A stretch of DNA of 64,000 nucleotides from Salminus brasiliensis (lineage: Eukaryota > Chordata > Actinopteri > Characiformes > Bryconidae), in contig NC_132879.1 of assembly GCF_030463535.1 (NCBI RefSeq), forward strand, positions 42,846,970-42,910,969. Direction: 5' to 3'. Shown here one piece after another: positions 44,124 to 56,257 of the stretch (within the stretch, counting starts at the first letter, position 1; every line of letters begins with the position of its first letter). The position numbers were made by a program, and so were the translations under genes. The notes under the pieces were generated by a model that saw nothing but the letters and a program-made list of their open reading frames with translations, was not told where the DNA came from and did not search any database.

Positions 44124-45629
44124 TTTTTGTGTAACAAGTAGTTATGAATAATTTCTATAAGACCATTTATTATAAAAGGTTCACACAGTGTACAGGGCTA
44201 CTTATAAATGCTGGGTTGCTTTTTCTATGCAAACACTGGGTTATGCTGGGCTAGTTTCACAGTGCTGGGTAGTTTAGATGATGGATTAGTATCTGGCTCA
44301 TAGGAACAGCCAATGGGTTAATTTAGCTGCTCACAGTGCATGAGCATGCTGATAATGAAATCATCAGTAATACAATTCTTAGAATATACATGCTTTTATT
44401 ATAACTCCTAATGCAATAAATAAAAGATACTGTATTATTTTATTTGAAATTTAACTGTACAATATTACAGTACTGTAACACAGGACTGTTTGTGACAGGA
44501 CTACCATTAGCATATTAGCTTTAATACATATTTAAATTGTTTAATTAGCATTAACTGGACAGAAACTTGAAAATGTTTATTTCAACTGTCTCTCATTGTC
44601 AACCCAGTTAATCACAGTTAATCAATAGTTGAAACTGATCTTGAATCATTATATTTTCCAAACAATAAGACAAAGTTCCTCACCATTAAGTATTTCTCTG
44701 TAAACTCTGTCCATCTTGTTACAAGTATTCGTTTCTATTGGGCCAATGGTAATGCAGCCTTATCCTCATAACTGATTTGCAACATTTCTGTTATTTTGTT
44801 TAAAATTCGGCAACTCAATGGAAACATACCCAATGGTTAACAGTCTAAAAGGTGTTGGAATAGCTATGAACCAGCAAAACACTGCACAGTTGTATTGTAC
44901 AATTTAGAGAAACTGGAAAGAGAACAGGGATGTGATGGAGGAGAAGGGAGGGCAGGAAAGTAAAGGACAAAGAAAAGGAGATGGGAAACAAAGACAGATG
45001 AAAGCAGAACAGAACACAGGAGAGGAGAGAGAGAGCAAGAGGATTGAGAAGAGGAAAATGGGTCTTTCCTGTGAGAGAGGGAGGCTGAGCTGGCAGCTGG
45101 GGTCGAGTGTGTTTCTGACTGCATTACCATGACTTTATATCCGCCAGGCTAAATATAAACGGCAAATTCTTGCACCTCAATTTCCCTCTCGACACCCAAA
45201 CCAAGAGGAACACAGGAAGTGAAGCTACAGCACTGTGCTTATTGTGAATGTTTCTACCCCAGTGAATGCAGTGACTGCTCCATGTATTCCACTCTAAAAG
45301 GTGGTGAGTCATTACTTTAAATAGACTAACCTACCCAAACCAGCAATCGTTAGAGTAGGTTGTAGTTACACGTTAAGGACACCGGTAATGGTGGTGTATT
45401 TTTTTTTCCAGACAAGATAAATACATATTGGAGCTGTTGATGGACTGCAGCTCACACTGCCCTTGTTATACATTATTGATCCGGCGCAAAAGTGATGGAA
45501 GAAAACCAAAGACAGAGGCATGTCTGTCAGAGGAAATGGCATATAAAGTCAAGATGGGAGGGTTTGTTTTAGATTAAACGCTTTGTGATCAGTGCTGAGG
45601 GTTATGACAGCACATCAAGAAGATGCCGT

Positions 45630-46670
45630 GGAGTTTATCTGAGATTCTGGAATGGTCCTGAGTTTATCTGAGATTTTGGAATGGTCCTGAGTTTATCTGA
45701 GATTCAGGAATGGTCTTGAGTTTATCTGAGATTCTGGAATGGTCCTGAGCATCTGGTTTCTGGAATAGTCCTGAGTTTATCTGAGATTCTGAAATGGTCC
45801 TGAGTTTATCTGAGATTCTGGAATGACCTTAAACCTATTTGAGATTCTGGAATGGTCTGGAGCTTATCTGAGATTCTGGAATGGTCTTGAGCTTATCTGA
45901 GATTCTGGAATGGTCTTGAGCTTATCTGAGATTCTGGAATGGTCTTGAGCTTATCTGAGATTCTTAAAAGGGTCTTACATTTGTCTTGGATCCTGTAATG
46001 GTCTTGAGCTTATCTGGGATTCTGGGATTCTGGAATGGTCTTGAGTTTATCAGGGATTCTGGAATGGTCTTGAGATAATCGGGGATTCTGGAATGGTCTT
46101 GAGATAATCAGGGATTCTGGGATGGTCTTGAGTTTATCAGGGATTCTGGAATGGTCTTGAGATAATCGGGGATTCTGGAATGGTCTTAAATTTATTTGGG
46201 ATTCTGGAATGGTCTTGAGCTTATCTGGAATTCAGAGATTCTGGAATGATCTTTAGTTTATCTGGGATTCTGGAATGGTCTTGAGCTTATCTGGGATTCT
46301 GGGATTCTGGAATGGTCTTGAGCTTATCTGGGATTCTGGGATTCTGGAATGGTCTTAAGTTTGTCGGGGATTCTTCAATAGCCCTGAGCTTATCTGAGAT
46401 TCTGGCCTTGAGCATCTATTAGTTTCTGCATGAGGTTCTATGAGGTTCTGGAATGGTTGTGAACATATCTGAGCTTCTGGAATGCCCTTTATCTTATCTG
46501 AGCTTTTGGAATAACGTGATCTTATCTGAGCTTTTGGAATAACGTGATCTTATCTGAGGTTTAGGAATAGTCTTGATCTTATTTGAGATTCTGAAATGGT
46601 ATTGAGCATTGTTGAGTTTGTGAAATGGTCTTGAGCTTATCTGATATTCTGAAATGGTCTCCACTAAACT
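45630..46670. repeat. 29-bp minisatellite, about 35 units
   Basis: The unit reads TTATCTGAGATTCTGGAATG GTCTTGAGC, with C/T and GAG/GGG variants and a few longer or shorter units. I count about 20 exact copies of TTCTGGAA. Each typical unit therefore carries a TTCnnGAA dyad and a TTATCT (AGATAA on the other strand) word. It lies deep in the alpha2delta intron. Confidence 0.93.
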
Positions 46671-48379
46671 TGTGGTCATGCATTAGTTCTGTTTTTAGTT
46701 GGGTTTCCCTAAATAAAGCTTTTACAAAAATTAGGAGTAAACTGAGCACTTTGCACTACTGTCATTTCTTATAATATGAGCAGATAATACAGGGACGAAA
46801 CAGGGAAAGTGGCTACATTAGCCATTGATTTTTGGAAAAATATATTTTGAAAAAATGTAAATAATAATGGCATAATTAGGTCTAAACAATTGTATTGATA
46901 GCACAATCAAAACAAAATAACTTCAGCTAAACCTCATATTGTGCTGGTGTTTCTGCCTGCCAAAGAAGACAGATAGAGTGAATGTGAATTACAGACAGAA
47001 TAATGATTGGACAGGACTGTTAATAACTGTTTATTACAGTTTTGTTATCTCAATTTTCTGACTTTTCAGGCTTTTTTTTGTTTGGTTTTAGGGTGTTGCC
47101 CCACTTGGTGCCTAAATGCAAATGACACACAAGAGCCGGTGTGTGTCTGGCCTGATAAAGCTATAATAAATTGGGCATTTGAATAAAAAGCCTTGTGAAT
47201 AATAGAGAAGACAGGATGAGAGAGAGACCAAGAACAGCACCATCTATCAGGCCGCAGTTCATTAACAGAGTTTAATAAAAGCAGGAGAGGAAGGCGATGT
47301 TAATAATAACAGTGAGGCGGCAGAGAATTGGAGAGATGGAGAGATTGTACCTGCCAAGTTTTTGATAAATGAACACATTCACAATATTGACCTAAATTTA
47401 GCCTGGATGTTGTAGTGTGACTTGAAGATTACAAACAATTTTCATAGCGCACAGAGGCTCAGTTGCTGCGGATTACAGTCTAACAGGCTAACAGTGGATA
47501 CAACTAACACTAAGTTGATTATGTAGTCAGTATATAGATTTTAATGTCAGCATATGTACACTTAGTCTGCTAGTGCAGTTAGAGACTGTAGCCCATGTGT
47601 TGCCATGTATGTATTTGTGTTAGTAATCTTCTAGCACTTAATCAGCGGTAACCTCCTGACCACATAACCACTATTGGCTGGGTGTTTTATTGTTGTGGAC
47701 CACTGTGCCTGATATATTTAGAGGAGTCCCTCGCACACTGCCATGCCATGACCTTGTCAGCGTCAGTGCTGTACAGTTACACCACCCATCTGTTCAACAG
47801 TGGTCATGTGGTCAGAAACATTATATTGATAGTTATATTCTGGCAATAACCAATGTGTGAAAACTAAAGAAGATCTGAAGAAAATCTGTCAGGTATATGC
47901 ATTATGCAAATTACTCATTTGCTCATTTGAGAAACTACTACGACAAATTTATATTTTAATGTGCCATCTGGTCAGTTTACTGAGGCATACAGAGCGCAGA
48001 AAGAAGTGCAGAAGAGCTCAGAAGTTTTCATGCACTTTACCAAAAAAGAGAGATAATTATACTCCTAGGTCTCTCAAAATGATAAATGGTTGTATAATAC
48101 ATCAAACATAATGAAACAATATGACAACACATTTAATTAATCAATGTCAAAACAAGTGCACTCCTTCAATATCTATTAAAATGCTGCCATCTTGATACCA
48201 CTACACCAAGAGAGATGCAGACCATGGCTACACCACACTGATAGAACAACAACAACAACAACAACAACAATACTACTAATAATGGGGGGTTAGACAAAAG
48301 AAGTAACTAAGAGGGAATGAAGGTACTGTGAAAAGGGTTCTAATAGGTAGAAAGAGACTCAGAATAGAGCTGTGTTTGG

Positions 48380-48620
48380 TTCACTCATACCAACACAACA
48401 CACACTAACAGGCCACCAAAATATCAGTGTCACTGCAGTGCTCAGAATGACCCACCAAGAGCAAATAATAGCTGTTTTGTGGTGGTCCTGTGGGGTCCTG
48501 AACATTGAAGAAAAGGGTGAAAGGAGGCAAACAAGACGAGAAACAGGTGAACTACAGTCTGTAATTATGGACCTTTAAAGTCCTTCACTATGGTAATTGG
48601 AGCTGACATAATGTCTTATA
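48380..48620. mobile_element. Rearranged fold-back MITE copy
   Basis: The right half (TGGTGGTCCTGTGGGGTCCT ... GAAAAGGGTGAAAGGAGGC) matches 5450-5600. The left half (ACACACTAACAGGCCACC ... CACTGCAGTGCTCAGAATGA) is the reverse complement of the 5260-5320 part, as expected for the right arm of the full palindromic element. Confidence 0.6.
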
Positions 48621-50219
48621 AAATGAAATTCATGGTTGGTTACGACTATATAAAGGTAAAGGTGCACGTATTTGTCACTGTACAGTGTACAGCGAAATGT
48701 GTATATATGCTCACACACACACACACACTACATAAAGGACCTTTTTTATAGGGTCAGTCTGTGAGTTACATGAATGTATAAGTATAAGTGTATAAGTGAT
48801 GAGTGTGTAAACGTGTGTAGATGAGGGGAGTCATGACTCTCAGAAGGATAAGGTATGATTTTGACCTGTCGAGACATTTCCACAATCACAAGAACACCTT
48901 CTCCCCAACATTAAAGAATGGCACATATGTAGTATCTCCGCTGAACACACACCCTCCTCCCTTACCAAACTGCAGACCTGCCCCTCACCTCACCCCTCTG
49001 GTTAATGTGGCATGTATTCCTGCTTTAAGATGATGTCACTGTGCTTTTATCTACAAGATGACTGAGCGACAAGGTGTCTCCGTGCGGCACCGATGAAAAC
49101 AAAGAATGCTATCGCTAGCAGTGAGTCAGACACATCACCAAGCCAATCCCACCTCGCTCTCCTACTCTGTCTCTCGCCCTGTTGCTTAGGTAACGTGATG
49201 TCACCGCAGCCCCTGGCGACACCTTGGAGACATGCCAGCAAAACGTGATGCTCTTTTCACTGTCTGCCACCGTGCAACACACACAGTCATGAATGCACAG
49301 GCGTATGCTTACACGCATGCTGGGCTCAACAGCTCTTAGTCTCAAGCTTTACCTGTACTGTACTGTACTTCTGATGATTGAAAGCAACAGTACAGTACAT
49401 TTCCTAGCTTTCAATGGTGTAATTTAATGTGATTTTGAGAATTGTGTACTTCTAAAACATGTCACAGTAAAAAAAGGCACAGAATAACATTCAGTTTCAA
49501 ACTGCAAGCATAAAACTCAATCCTACATCTGAGAGTAAATGTAAAAATGTAAAACATGAATAAACAGTGTAATGTGTATATTAAAAACACAGAAAAGTCT
49601 CATTTTAGGCACATGGTTAATTACCTGTGTTCCGCAGCCTCAGATGGAGCAAAGTGGAAAGCAGTGACGCATATAAACGCATTTCCTACTCCAATTCAAT
49701 CCCTTCAAATGAGTCTGGAGCAGTACAATGGCTAATAATATTAGGTTAGCATAATGGTAGAAATAGCAGCGCTACTGCTGAAGAAGCCTGCATGGCTACA
49801 TTAGCAATATATTGGGTTTCCTTTGAGTAGCAAAGTGCTGCAAATGATAAACGTCACTAACATCATTCTAGCTTCCAAGTGTTGTATTTACTTTAAGTTA
49901 ACTTGGGCTTTTGCTTGGTGTGCATTTTTAATTTCTCTTATTTAGTTTGCAAAAAACAATGTCCTCATATGAGGCCAAAGGGTCAATGTTTTAAAAAAAA
50001 GTATCATGGTGCAGAAAAGTAGAAATGTAATGTCTCTAAATGAAGACACAGGGTCTCAAGAGGTTAATATTTTAGCTCAGGTCAGTCTGTAAGCACTTCA
50101 ACTCAGTATGTAAAATGCTTTAACTCTGTCTGTATTTCTTTAGCAAAGGATTCATTTACAGATTTTATTCCAATACAAATTATGTAGTGTAAACCTTCAT
50201 TTTTATGTCATGATGATAC

Positions 50220-50870
50220 AAATACACCAAAGCAACCACCTGTAAATACCATAGCAATCACCATAACAAGTACCTGAAATACCACAGCAACCACCTAACA
50301 AACACCAACACTCACTTAGCGACACCCTAGCAGCCACCAAAGCAACCACCTGAAACACTCTAACCTCTACCTGAATGTCAACCCACCATGAAACAGCTTA
50401 GCAACACCATAGCACCCACCAAGCAACCACCTGAAGCACCACAGCAACTGAGATAAGCAATCACTTGGTATGCCATAACCACCTGAAACATCATCAACTG
50501 AATACCAACACCAGAAACACCTTAGTTAGAAACACTCTAGGTAAAAACACCATTGCAAAACCTTAGCAGCCGCCTGAAGTACCATAGCGACTACCAAAGA
50601 AACCACCTGAAACACCACCTAACATACTATATGCCACCACCTAAAGTACTGTAGCAACACCAGAGCAACCACCTATAACACAATAGCCACCAAAATAGCA
50701 ACCACCTGGTATACCATAGCAACCACCTGCTATATCATCAGCTGAATACCAACACCATAGCCAAAAACACCTTGGCTAGAAACACCTTAGTTACAACACA
50801 TTGCCAACAACTTAGCAGCCACCAGAAATACCATAGCAACTACCAAAGAAACCACATAAAACACCATCTA
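50220..50870. repeat. Degenerate tandem repeat (GCAACCACCTGAAACACCATA)
   Basis: About 25-30 irregular units of roughly 20-25 bp built from CCATAGCAACCACCTGAAAC. The + strand is nearly free of G over long stretches, so the region has strong strand asymmetry. Confidence 0.85.
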
Positions 50871-51134
50871 ACTTAACTAAATGGCAAAAGCCACAACAAC
50901 ACACACACACAACACACACAACTGGTGATAATTGCTTCATCACTATCATCATCGTCTTTATTTATTGTATTGTAGTATATTGATTGAGTGTGTGTAAGTA
51001 ATCTCATTCCTAAACGCCACAGAATTGAACACAGCATCTTTGAACACACACATGCACACACACACACTGTGCGCTTTATTAAAACCTCTGAGGAATATTT
51101 GATCAGTGCAATACATCAAAACAAAAAATAGAGA

Positions 51135-51137
51135 GAG

Positions 51138-51174
<37 letters not shown>
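51135..51174. repeat. (GA)n microsatellite
   Basis: About 18 GA units with a CGAG interruption near the start. A compound (TA)n(GT)n tract follows at 51487-51528. Confidence 0.95.
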
Positions 51175-51486
51175 ACCATGAATCAGTGACGTCAAATAAA
51201 ATAAACTGTTCAGCTTAGCATCTCTATCCTGGATTGCACCTCACGGGAACAAACTACAATGACATCACTAATCTCATCTCATACCTGCTTTGGCACTTTG
51301 GATTGGATTATTTACATAATCTAAGAGCTGGCATCCCCTTTCATGTTCACAGCTGAACAAAAGGAGCCTTGTTTAGCATCATCAGATTAACATGCAATAA
51401 TCAGGGCAGGATTCTGAATGTGAGCATATATTTGAGTCATGATAGCAACATAAATCCCTGCCTCTCAATATTGTCTATGGGCATAT

Positions 51487-51535
<49 letters not shown>

Positions 51536-52837
51536 ACACACTGATTATCACTGTGGGCAAACACGTGCACGTGCCTATGAGTGAGCTTGTGCGAGTGTGT
51601 GAATCACTGCTTGGCTCTCTGCACACTGGCAAGGCGAGGCTGTTTGGGGAAGCTAAGAGTAAAGCAAGTGGCGATTGAACACTCACAGCAACATGGATGC
51701 TACAGCAGACAGCTAAAGCCAGTGCCAGATGCTGTATCACTAGACTGTACAAAAACCTGCAGAACTGTACAGCAAAGCTTTACATTCTTTAAAATGCATC
51801 ACAGGTGTAGGATAGTTTGATTTGATTTGGTTATTTTTGATACAGCTCAGAATTGGGATGCAATAATATATGGGCAGTCTTTCTTAATGCCGCTCCATCT
51901 GTCCAACCTGCAGATGTCTTCTGTGCTCAGTTGGAACTGAGATTTGGTCCAATGTTAAGCTTTGCAACAAGGTGTTGGCATGTGAGCCTATCACACAAGC
52001 TGCTGATGTGGATTTGGGCCACCCAGACCTCTTCCTCTTCTACCAAACCTCGTCAGATTTCTCCAGTTTCCAAAAGCCCTTTTTTCATGGTGTAGATAAC
52101 TGTACTTATGGTTGTTTTATTTATTTGTTATTTTTCTGAAGGAAATAGCTATACTTTTCAGAGTTATAACGATCTATCAGTCTTGTTTTGTTAATTACCA
52201 TATTTCTAGTTATGATGAGAGCAATGCAGACATGCGGTGTTGCCCTAATACTGTGGTAGAGGGAGTGCAGTAATGGTCTGTTACAACACTGCTTGAATAA
52301 AGAAGTGTATATAGTTGCTAAGTGTAAAGTGCAACAAGTGCAAAGTGGATGTGCAACATAATGTGCAACTTTGTGGACTTTGTATCATTTCAAGTTACTC
52401 ACTGGACTGACTGAAAACACTGGCCGTAGTACATACTGGTATACTGATAGCATACTGGTCAAATGGTATATACTGGCAATGCTGACACATAATCTTTAAA
52501 ACAAAAAGTAGAAAGTACAAATACATCTACCTGGATTATTGTTAAGGAAAAGTGATTGATTGTGTAGGGTCACAAATGCAGATGTTTTAGCACAGCAGTC
52601 AATTCATTCGTCCATCTTTTTATCTCCTTCTTTCTGGTCAAGGTAACGGTGGGTGAATTAGGTGCAAAGCAGGAGTCCTCCCTGGACAGGGTGCCAGTCT
52701 GACGTAGGGTACCGCACACACCCATTCAGTCAAAACTATAGCATCTTAGCTAATGATATACTTTGAAGAAAAGCCATTAAACCACATTTTCAGATTAAAA
52801 AATTACAGAATACACAAATGTAACTGAAGGAAGTACT

Positions 52838-53100
52838 CTGACCAGCCATAACATTAAGACCAGCTGCCTAATATTGTGTAGGACCCTCTCATGCTGCCAA
52901 AAGACTCATTAAGGTATGAACTCCACAAGACATCTAAAGGGACCCTGTGGTATCTGGCACCACAAGGCATTAGTAGTAGATCCTGTAAGTTGTAAGTGTG
53001 GTGGGGAGTCCATGGAGTCCTGGGCCACCATGACCCTGTCACTTGTTTACTGTGTTTGTCCTTCCTTGGTAAGTCCCCTCTGAGGTAGGTCAGTATAGAA
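52838..53100. mobile_element. CAGCCATAACATTA-type element, left-end fragment
   Basis: Reads CTGACCAGCCATAACATTAA and CCTAATATTGTGTAGGACCC, followed by the usual body (ATCTGGCACCACAAGGCATT). The right end is lost. Confidence 0.6.
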
Positions 53101-53810
53101 TGCAGTGTATTAATTAGGCATGTTCAGTGTGTTTCCAACACACATCGTCCACCATGATTCCACAAGTTGACGTAAGATGTTAACAGCCAGAATATTGATG
53201 AAATACTTAACATACTATGTTCAGCTGCTTCAAATCCAATATATTATCCATTCAGAGATAAAGAATAAAAAGAGGTCAAACGAGCATCTAAGTCATCCTC
53301 TCTCCACATGTGGCAGGGAGAGGAAGAGAGAAAGAAAAAAGAGGAGGGTCTGGGAGGGGCAAACAAGACTACAGTTGCCATAGCAATACTCCTGAACCAC
53401 TACAGTTCCCACAAAACCATACAAATCCAACAGTTTATAGGTTAAGGTTTCTGGGTGGTACCTGCACTTGGGAAATTACCCTATTTACCCTAATAGCGCG
53501 CACCATGTATTCGCCATGTGCATTGGATTGGATCATGATAACTGTGATCACACCTCTGATATATGACAGCTGCCAATGTAGAGAGATTACTAATGTTATT
53601 CACGTGACCTGTCAGTGGTTATTAATATATATAGATAATATATATATCTATAATATAGATATCTATCTACCTGTCTATCCATGTGAGTCCTCTCCCACCC
53701 ACACATGCCTCCTCCCTTTCTTCTGTTCTCTTCACTCAACTCACACACACACACTCTTCATTTCACACTCCAAACAGATTTTCTTTTTCACACATTAAAC
53801 GGAAGTATCA

Positions 53811-53815
53811 CACAT

Positions 53816-53864
<49 letters not shown>

Positions 53865-53974
53865 TACACACATACTATCTCTCAGTAAGTCCCTTTCTCC
53901 AGCATGCTCACACACACAACTGTTAAAACACCCCCTGTCTCCCCTAATGGGAGAGCAGAGAAGCAGAAGAGATG

Positions 53975-54030
<56 letters not shown>

Positions 54031-54085
54031 ATCTGATTCAGTCATAGGATTTTATAGTTTTCACACACAGCTGATCACACACCAT

Positions 54086-54118
<33 letters not shown>

Positions 54119-54220
54119 AGACACAGCACACTCTAATGTTACTATCTTTGACGAGCCAAGCCTGGTGCATACACTCCTGCCACACGCCTCACTGCACACA
54201 CATACGGAGGAGGCAGCGCG

Positions 54221-54255
<35 letters not shown>

Positions 54256-54360
54256 GCTCGCACACACGCACGCGCGCGCATGGCACGCATGCACAGCCAA
54301 GGCTACCCTGAGGACAGCACGCGCTTCCAGAAACACACACACACACACACACACGAATGA
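53811..54360. repeat. Cluster of CA, GA, CT and CG/CA dinucleotide arrays
   Basis: (CA)n at 53811-53866, (GA)n at 53978-54029, (CT)n at 54088-54119, (CG)n(CA)n at 54217-54258 and (CA)n at 54333-54354. All lie within 700 bp upstream of the antisense TATA promoter. The CG/CA tract is alternating purine-pyrimidine. Confidence 0.95.
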
Positions 54361-54465
54361 CCACAAGACCACAGACACACACACGCTCACAGTGTCAGAT
54401 AGGCACATGTGGCGGTCTCAGTGGCATACCAGCGCAGGACGGAGCCACATATAGGCAGTGGGCTG

Positions 54466-54475
54466 AGTATATATA
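54466..54475 (+). promoter_or_regulatory. TATA box of a + strand promoter inside the alpha2delta intron
   Basis: GAGTATATATAGAGCC is a good TATA element, about 30 bp upstream of a purine-start region near 54500. The following 300 bp look like a first exon and end in a consensus donor. It is set apart from the neighbouring simple repeats by mixed sequence. Confidence 0.45.
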
Positions 54476-54497
54476 GAGCCACTGGCTGCTTGGCGGG

Positions 54498-54809
54498 TGT
54501 GATGGTGAAGGCTGCGCAGGATTATTCAGCTCTCCCTCCTTCATCCTGCTCTTCTTATTTCTAATCTGCTGTTTTTTTTTAATTCCCCTACCTCTGACAA
54601 CCCCTCCTCTCCCTTCATCTTCTTTTTTTCCTCGGGGTTGCTGCTGCCACTGTGTCAGCGGGAGACTAATATTTTTTTCATTATTTTCCAATCGGAGGAT
54701 TACAGCAGCTGCTTCGGTGCTTCTCCTTTATTGTCCCCTTCCTAAACAACGCTGCTACTGTACCCTGTATTCAGGCAGAGCTGAGAAGGACGGCAGACAA
54801 AAGAGGCGG
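54498..54809 (+). other. Candidate non-coding first exon of an antisense nested gene (lrtm-type?)
   Basis: After the TATA box comes about 310 bp of mixed, moderately GC-rich sequence that ends GACAAAAGAGGCG|GTGAGTG, a near-perfect donor at 54809. No long frame is open, as expected for a 5' untranslated exon. The transcript would run right, opposite to the alpha2delta gene. In mammals LRTM2 (and LRTM1) sit antisense in a 3' intron of CACNA2D4 (and CACNA2D3), which makes an lrtm gene the leading guess. No leucine-rich-repeat exon is found up to 64000, so the identity is unproven. Confidence 0.4.
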
Positions 54810-54951
54810 TGAGTGTGCCTTTTCCTTATACACTCAAATGTGCAGGGATGTGTGTGTGTGTGTGACTGTGGTAGATGCTGTGATACTGTGACAACATTCT
54901 GTATGATGTTAAACTCATGTCATATCTATTCAGAGGTTTAAGAGCAGTAGT

Positions 54952-54956
<5 letters not shown>

Positions 54957-54991
<35 letters not shown>

Positions 54992-55068
54992 AAGAGAGAG
55001 AGAGAGAGAGAGCATCTGATTCAGTCATAGGATTTTATAGTTTTCACACACAGCTGATCGCACACCAT

Positions 55069-55108
<40 letters not shown>

Positions 55109-55122
55109 CATTATAAGCAGCC

Positions 55123-55171
<49 letters not shown>

Positions 55172-55302
55172 GAATGGCTGCTTGTTATTACCATTTGATA
55201 GGAATGGTAATGGGCCCTGAGATCTGATCAGCTGGGAAATCGGATGTTATCTATATTATAGGAGCCAGACACAAATACTAGCGTGCGGATGCGAGAGCGT
55301 GT

Positions 55303-55345
<43 letters not shown>
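54957..55345. repeat. (GA)n, (CT)n, (AT)n and (GA)n arrays downstream of the candidate exon
   Basis: (GA)n at 54957-55011 with a TCAGAA interruption, (CT)n at 55074-55106, (AT)n at 55125-55170 and (GA)n at 55301-55343. Two copies of CAGCCATTATA straddle 55107-55130. The array continues with (CA)n at 55483-55511. Confidence 0.95.
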
Positions 55346-55931
55346 TGAGAGAATGAGAAAGAGAAAGAAAAAAGGGGTGGGGGCAGTGGGGGTCAGAACA
55401 GTGGGAATGCTGTTTGGTGAGCATGTGGGAGTGATGGCGTATGTCTTGCTGCTTAGACTGGAAGCCCCAAACACAAACACGCATACACACACACACACGC
55501 ACACACACACTCCCACACACACTTCCCACAGACTGACGCGTTCAGTTAGCATCCAGCCCATGCATTGATAAACTTCCACACTCTTACATAATTACTACAT
55601 TTGTGAGCGAAGATGCCTGGGATCTGAGTATGTGTGTGTGTGCTGTTTCAGTGGAAGTGTGTGCGTCTCCTCATCTCTTGGAGACTGCTCTCAATAATTG
55701 ATGCCAGAGGCTTTAGTGCTTTTGTTACTAGCGTCTCTTTGTTCTGTTCCAGCCTCTATTAACTCTCAGTCTGCCCCGTTTGTGTATGTGTGTGTATTTA
55801 TATGTGTGCCGTGTGACTGTTGACTGTATGTGTGTGTGGATGCTGTTTAACGCTGTGGCTGATGATGGGTGGTTTTTGTGTGTACTGGTGTGAATGAGCT
55901 GAATGAGCTTGTGTGTATGTGTGCTCTGTGT

Positions 55932-55933
<2 letters not shown>

Positions 55934-55971
<38 letters not shown>

Positions 55972-56218
55972 CATGGCTAAGTCTGTAAATAAAGCAGAAG
56001 CAGAATAGGAGGTAGAGTAATACTGAACTGAAGGAGTGTATCGTGAGGGCGAATTTGTTCAGGGGTGTATTATCGGCCTTTGAATGACTACAAACACATA
56101 TACAGACACACATGGCTGTTGAAAGGGAGTGTGTACAAAGAGACAATGCAAATGTAAAACCCAGCATGTTTTTATAGACCACTTATATTCAACATTCAAC
56201 CACAGACAAAACTTCTCA

Positions 56219-56252
<34 letters not shown>
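55934..56252. repeat. (GT)n and (CA)n microsatellites
   Basis: (GT)n at 55934-55968 and (CA)n at 56221-56252; as inverted dinucleotides 250 bp apart they could pair. Confidence 0.95.

Positions 56253-56257
<5 letters not shown>

Larger units (their letters stand above)
38201..54400. other. Large alpha2delta intron, left part
   Basis: I find no exon with homology to the alpha2delta family or any other protein here. It holds palindromic and fold-back elements, a (TAA)/(TAC) trinucleotide field (about 41120-41230), an (AAC)n run (48244-48280), two tandem satellites (45.63 and 50.2 kb) and AT-rich filler. The preceding alpha2delta exon must end with a single base G (phase 1), which can help place it. 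Confidence 0.5.
54030..55106. repeat. Direct duplication of an about 90-bp segment bounded by (GA)n and (CT)n
   Basis: The text GCATCTGATTCAGTCATAGG, on through CACACACAGCTGATCA and into CCATCCCTGTCTCTC, occurs at 54029-54119 and again at 55011-55106, differing by one base (CTGATCA/CTGATCG) outside the repeat tails. Each copy is preceded by (GA)n and followed by (CT)n. The two copies frame the candidate promoter and exon. Confidence 0.9.

Noticed and set aside
49620-49690. Minus-strand stretch reading VTAFHFAPSEAAEH before GTAATT
   Set aside because: Superficially like the FPLWYRRAAE part of alpha2delta, but conserved residues are missing and no suitable acceptor is present.
53310-53798. 162-codon open frame on the + strand
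   Set aside because: Its composition follows low-complexity and microsatellite sequence (HTHTHT, IYIYN), not a protein family.
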